This document shows, in pieces, positions 15,525 through 18,385 of a DNA stretch of 18,385 bases. The stretch spans positions 1-18,385 of the forward strand of contig JBLMYQ010000023.1 in assembly GCA_050258375.1 (NCBI GenBank), read 5' to 3'. Numbering within the stretch: the stretch's first letter is position 1; each line of letters starts with the position of its first letter. The stretch is from JBLMYQ01 sp050258375 (GTDB taxonomy: Bacteria > Bacillota > Clostridia > Acetivibrionales > UBA4821). The notes beneath the pieces were generated by a model. That model saw only the letters and a program-made list of their open reading frames with translations. It was not told the origin of the DNA and made no database searches. Both the position numbers and the translations under genes were made by a program.

Positions 15525-16040
15525 ATGATAAAAATAATAGGTTGTTTTATTGTCTTTGCGGCATGTGCGTTAATTGGATATTTTCTCTCAGCATCAAAGT
15601 ACGAAAGAGTTAAGGAGCTTAGAAGCTTTATTCAAGCACTTAACATGCTTGAAACAGAAATAAGGTTTGCACTTTGTACGCTTCCAGAAGCATTTTTAAA
15701 GATTTCGGAAATGGTTGATGGAAAGGTGTCCAAGGTTTTTAATCTTGCATCACAAAAGCTCCAGCAAAATAAAATAAATGCTTCACTTGCGTGGGTATCT
15801 GCATTAGAAGAGAAAAGCGCTTTGCTTTTCTTAAATAGTGAAGATTTTTCTATACTTAAATCTTTGGGTGCTTCACTTGGGAATGCTGATGTTGAAAATC
15901 AAATCAAAAGTATAAGGCTGGTTGTTGAAAGCCTAAAAAATCAAGAATACAAGGCAGAAGAAGAAAGGTCAAAAAGTGGGAAGCTGCTTAAGAATATGGG
16001 CGCATTAGTAGGATTAACTTTAGTTATTATTCTTTATTAG
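15525..16040 (+). CDS. spoIIIAB: Stage III sporulation protein AB
   Basis: A 171-residue protein with the SpoIIIAB plan. An N-terminal membrane helix (about 2-22, IIGCFIVFAACALIGYFLS) is followed by SKYERVKELRSFIQALNMLETEI, a strong family signature. A helical cytoplasmic domain and a C-terminal hydrophobic end, GALVGLTLVIILY, complete it. It resembles GspF-type platform proteins of secretion systems and works with the SpoIIIAA ATPase in the mother-cell membrane. The ribosome site comes from the duplicated GGGGTGAG tail of the preceding repeat. spoIIIAC follows closely. Confidence 0.95.
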   Translation: MIKIIGCFIVFAACALIGYFLSASKYERVKELRSFIQALNMLETEIRFALCTLPEAFLKISEMVDGKVSKVFNLASQKLQQNKINASLAWVSALEEKSALLFLNSEDFSILKSLGASLGNADVENQIKSIRLVVESLKNQEYKAEEERSKSGKLLKNMGALVGLTLVIILY

Positions 16041-16052
16041 AGGGTGATTGTA

Positions 16053-16247
16053 ATGGGCATAGACTTAATTTTTAAAATTGCTGCGATTGGAATATTGGTT
16101 TCAGTTCTAAACCAGGTTCTTATCAGAGCAGGTAGGGAGGAGCAAGCAATGCTTACTACCCTTGCAGGATTGATAGTTGTTTTAATGATGATAATTAAGG
16201 AAATCAGCAGGCTTTTTGAAACAGTAAAATCGGTGTTTAACCTTTGA
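16053..16247 (+). CDS. spoIIIAC: Stage III sporulation protein AC
   Basis: A 64-residue, two-helix membrane protein of the SpoIIIA complex. It contains the conserved core LIRAGREEQAMLTTLAGLIV. I chose ATG 16053 because GAGGGTGAT (16040-16048) lies 4 bases upstream as a ribosome site; a GTG at 16044 is inside that site and would add three residues. The resulting length fits the family (about 65-68). The TGA stop at 16245-16247 is also the first three bases of the next G-rich repeat. Confidence 0.95.
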   Translation: MGIDLIFKIAAIGILVSVLNQVLIRAGREEQAMLTTLAGLIVVLMMIIKEISRLFETVKSVFNL

Positions 16248-16337
16248 CCCTCCTAACCTCCCTGAAAAAAGGGAGTGAACAGTAGGGCATGAAGTTTATC
16301 TATTCGCCTCCTGGTGAAGGAGGGATAGGGAGGTCAG
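16245..16337 (+). repeat. G-rich hairpin repeat, copy D (spoIIIAC-AD gap)
   Basis: The outer arms TGACCCTCCTAACCTCCC (16245-16262) and GGAGGGATAGGGAGGTCA (16319-16336) are imperfect inverted repeats. Two inner hairpins lie between: CTCCCTGAAAAAAGGGAG (about 16258-16275) and CCTCCTGGTGAAGGAGG (about 16307-16323). It resembles A-C in design (C-rich arm, short A-rich loop, then AGGGATAGGGAGGT) but not base for base. It fills nearly all of the 96-base gap, begins with the spoIIIAC stop and ends with the only ribosome-site candidate of spoIIIAD (GGGAGGT). Confidence 0.65.
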
Positions 16338-16343
16338 CTTTTT

Positions 16344-16730
16344 ATGGATATATTTAAAGTTATTGGTATAGGATTAATGGCTGTAACTTCAGCAGCAATA
16401 ATAAAGCCTCAAAGACCGGAATTATCAATGCAGATTACTCTTGCAGCGGGAATAACAATATTTATTCTTATAATTACGCAGCTTTCTTCTGTTATTGATA
16501 TTATGAATTTATTTGCACAAAAGGCAGGAATTCAGCCGGAATTTTTAAAAACAGTTATTAAAATAACGGGTATAGCGTATTTGACAGAATTTGCTGCAAG
16601 TATATGTAAAGATTCAGGAGAATCTGCATTGGCGTACAAGATGGAATTTGCAGGCAAGATTATAATAATTGCTCTTGCGGTACCTATATTTGCAGCGGTG
16701 CTCAATCTTTTGGTCAGAATAATGCCGTAA
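16344..16730 (+). CDS. spoIIIAD: Stage III sporulation protein AD
   Basis: A 128-residue polytopic membrane protein of the SpoIIIA complex, homologous in part to SpoIIIAC. Family signatures are IKPQRPELSMQITLAAG (residues about 20-36) and ITGIAYLTEFAASICKDSGESALAYKME (about 73-100; core ITGIAYLTEFAASICKD). Hydrophobic helices lie near 4-20, 32-52 and 102-124. Length is typical (about 125-135). The ATG is about 9 bases after GGGAGGT, which belongs to the end of G-rich repeat D. spoIIIAE starts 14 bases after the stop. Confidence 0.95.
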   Translation: MDIFKVIGIGLMAVTSAAIIKPQRPELSMQITLAAGITIFILIITQLSSVIDIMNLFAQKAGIQPEFLKTVIKITGIAYLTEFAASICKDSGESALAYKMEFAGKIIIIALAVPIFAAVLNLLVRIMP

Positions 16731-16744
16731 AAAGTGGGGGAGTT

Positions 16745-17899
16745 ATGCAAAAGATAACAGCTAAAGTATTAATAATCTTATTTGTTGTAATTTTATACAT
16801 GCCGGTTTTAGCTTATGCAGAAAAAAGTATTGTTAGGGAGCAAACTGAAGCTATTGGGCTGGATGGAATTGTTGAAAGTTTAAACGAACGTGTGGGCGAG
16901 GTTTTCCCAGGATTTGATGCAAATACAATAATTGATGAAATATCCAAGGGTAATTTCAGTATTGATTCAAAGGGTATATTAGCTAGAATTTCAGGCTTTT
17001 TTTTAAAAGAGATAAAAAGCAACTTGGGAATAGTTATAAAGGTAATAATAATAGCCATGTTTTGTGCAATATTAAAAAACCTTCAGGATAATCTTCAAGG
17101 GGGAACGTCTGAGATAGCTTTTTATATTTGCTATCTTTTAATAATTTCTTTCATAATTATAGGGTTTAAGGATGCAGTTCAAGTGGGGCAAAGAACTGTT
17201 TCAGAAATGATAGGATTTATGGAATCGATAATTCCGGCCTTGGTTACATTAATGATTTCAATGGGTAATGTGACTTCTTCAGGAGTACTTTATCCTGTAG
17301 TAATGGGAGCGGTTGGCATTATCAGTTCTCTTCTGGCTGCATTTATAATACCTTCAATACTTTTAGTTGCGGTTCTTTCGATAGTTGGAAATATTTCTGA
17401 CAAGGTCCAGCTTTCCAAGATAAGCGGTTTAATAAGGACCATAACTGTGTGGACAATGGGAATTATGTTGACAGTATTTGTTTCTGTAGTGAGTGTTGAG
17501 GCTAGCTTGGCGGGTACGATAGACGGGGTGGCAGGGAAAACTTTTAAGTTTGCATTTTCAAAGGGGGTTCCTTTTGTTGGACAAATTCTATCTGATTCTG
17601 TTGAAACGGTATTGGGGTGTTCGCTGATAATAAAGAATGCTGTTGGAGTTTTAGGAATGATATTAATAATTGGGATTGTAATTTTGCCACTTATAAAAAT
17701 CCTTGCTATGGCACTTATTTATAAATTAGCTGCTGTAGTGGTTCAACCGCTTACAGATGCAAGGATAACCAAATGTCTTGATGATGTTGGCGGAACCTTA
17801 GTGCTTTTATTTTCAATAATAGTTTCAATAAGCTTTATGTTTATTATAGGAATTGCAGCTTTGATAAGAACTGGTGGAATAGCAGCAATGATTAGGTGA
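16745..17899 (+). CDS. spoIIIAE: Stage III sporulation protein AE
   Basis: A 384-residue polytopic membrane protein with an N-terminal signal peptide (KVLIILFVVILYMPVLAYA, likely cleaved after AYA near residue 25). A soluble segment (about 26-90) is followed by about seven or eight helices. Signatures include MGNVTSSGVLYPVV and the C-terminal PLTDARITKCLDDVGGTL. SpoIIIAE is the largest membrane subunit of the mother-cell channel that, with SpoIIQ, links to the engulfed forespore and supports sigma-G activity. GGGGGAG lies 2 bases before the ATG. The stop TGA (17897-17899) is followed 13 bases later by spoIIIAF. Confidence 0.96.
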   Translation: MQKITAKVLIILFVVILYMPVLAYAEKSIVREQTEAIGLDGIVESLNERVGEVFPGFDANTIIDEISKGNFSIDSKGILARISGFFLKEIKSNLGIVIKVIIIAMFCAILKNLQDNLQGGTSEIAFYICYLLIISFIIIGFKDAVQVGQRTVSEMIGFMESIIPALVTLMISMGNVTSSGVLYPVVMGAVGIISSLLAAFIIPSILLVAVLSIVGNISDKVQLSKISGLIRTITVWTMGIMLTVFVSVVSVEASLAGTIDGVAGKTFKFAFSKGVPFVGQILSDSVETVLGCSLIIKNAVGVLGMILIIGIVILPLIKILAMALIYKLAAVVVQPLTDARITKCLDDVGGTLVLLFSIIVSISFMFIIGIAALIRTGGIAAMIR

Positions 17900-17912
17900 G
17901 GAAGAAGGTGAA

Positions 17913-18385
17913 ATGATGTTTGAAGCGCTTAAAGGCTGGGTGGCAAGCATAATAGCTGTTATTCTTTTTGTTTCATTAGTTGAAATAATATTGCCAGAGG
18001 GCAAAATGCGGAAATATGTTAATCTTACAGCCGGAGTATTAGTAGTGCTGATAATAATTTCTCCATTGTTCAAGGTTTTTAATAAGAGTATAGAAATTGA
18101 TATACCTGAAATGAGTTTAAAAGAGTCGGTTCCATTAGAAGAATTAAAAATACAAGGAGAAAAAATTGGGAATATGAGGTCAAAGCAGATTATATATGCC
18201 TATAGAGAAAAGATGGCAAAAAATATACGGGAGCAGGTTAATGAGATTGAAGGAATCTCTTGTGAAAAGGTTGTGTGCAAGATTATTGAAGATGCCGGGA
18301 AAGAAAGCTTTGGAGATATACAGGATGTTACCTTGTATATAAATAAAAAACAGCATCAAGGTACTAAGTCAAATATTCAGCCAAT
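17913..18385 (+). CDS. spoIIIAF: Stage III sporulation protein AF, N-terminal part (cut by window end)
   Basis: 157 codons are visible, starting MMFEALKGWVASIIAVILFV. Two membrane helices (about 8-27 and 36-54) flank the conserved ILPEGKMRKYVNLTAGVLVVL, the family signature (written here as ILPEGKMRKYVNLTAG). A soluble domain follows. SpoIIIAF is a ring-forming subunit of the SpoIIIA channel. The start could be ATG 17913 or 17916; GAAGAAGGTGA just upstream fits either. Families are usually about 170-210 residues, so only the C-terminus is missing. No stop or frameshift is seen up to the edge. Confidence 0.92.
   Translation, partial: MMFEALKGWVASIIAVILFVSLVEIILPEGKMRKYVNLTAGVLVVLIIISPLFKVFNKSIEIDIPEMSLKESVPLEELKIQGEKIGNMRSKQIIYAYREKMAKNIREQVNEIEGISCEKVVCKIIEDAGKESFGDIQDVTLYINKKQHQGTKSNIQP

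Overview
The window looks like chromosomal DNA of an anaerobic, endospore-forming, low-G+C Firmicute of class Clostridia. The reasons are a germinant-receptor operon, a spoIIIA engulfment operon, a clostridial-type pyruvate phosphate dikinase, A/T-rich intergenic DNA and strong AGGAGG-type ribosome binding sites. I see no rRNA, tRNA, CRISPR array, transposase or phage gene. The content is mostly housekeeping and sporulation genes. The unusual material lies in the gaps between genes and in genes too short to be called automatically.

Region 1 (1-3775, minus strand) is a GerA-type germinant receptor operon read in the order A, C, small two-TM protein, B. The A subunit (2051-3775) and C lipoprotein (669-1967) look intact. 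Between C and B is a 58-codon two-helix membrane protein (486-662) that resembles the small 'D' subunits described in some receptor operons. The B gene carries an in-frame TGA after 144 codons, and the translation stays transporter-like beyond it up to the window edge.

Region 2 (3776-7654, plus strand) has ppdK (PEP/pyruvate interconversion) and uppP (undecaprenyl-diphosphate phosphatase). Each has its own candidate promoter and a clear intrinsic terminator. Region 3 (7703-8012) holds two tandem genes for 37-residue, very hydrophilic, lysine-rich peptides with near-perfect Shine-Dalgarno sequences, closed by a strong hairpin terminator. Region 4 (8033-11556) is a divergent pair: a membrane family-2 glycosyltransferase on the minus strand and a cytoplasmic GH15-type glucosidase on the plus strand. 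The 335-base spacer between them carries a 10-bp tandem repeat and a duplicated 15-bp promoter-like element.

Region 5 (11623-14300) is radA-disA, the recombination ATPase and the DNA-scanning c-di-AMP synthase, followed by a terminator. Region 6 (14367 to the right edge) is the spoIIIA operon in canonical order AA-AB-AC-AD-AE-AF, with AF cut by the window end. Its products form the mother-cell part of the SpoIIIA-SpoIIQ feeding-tube channel.

The main non-obvious signal is a family of G-rich hairpin elements (copies near 11581, 12986, 15467 and 16245). They sit between co-directional genes and appear to provide the Shine-Dalgarno sequence of radA, spoIIIAB and spoIIIAD, and in one case the stop codon of the gene before. 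A second dispersed A/T-rich repeat, based on GTGTAAAGTGTAAAA, occurs at gerA-C and at spoIIIAA-AB, where it abuts a G-rich element. I see no candidate for a wholly new multi-gene system. The best leads are the repeat family, the small receptor protein, the broken B subunit and the paired small peptides.
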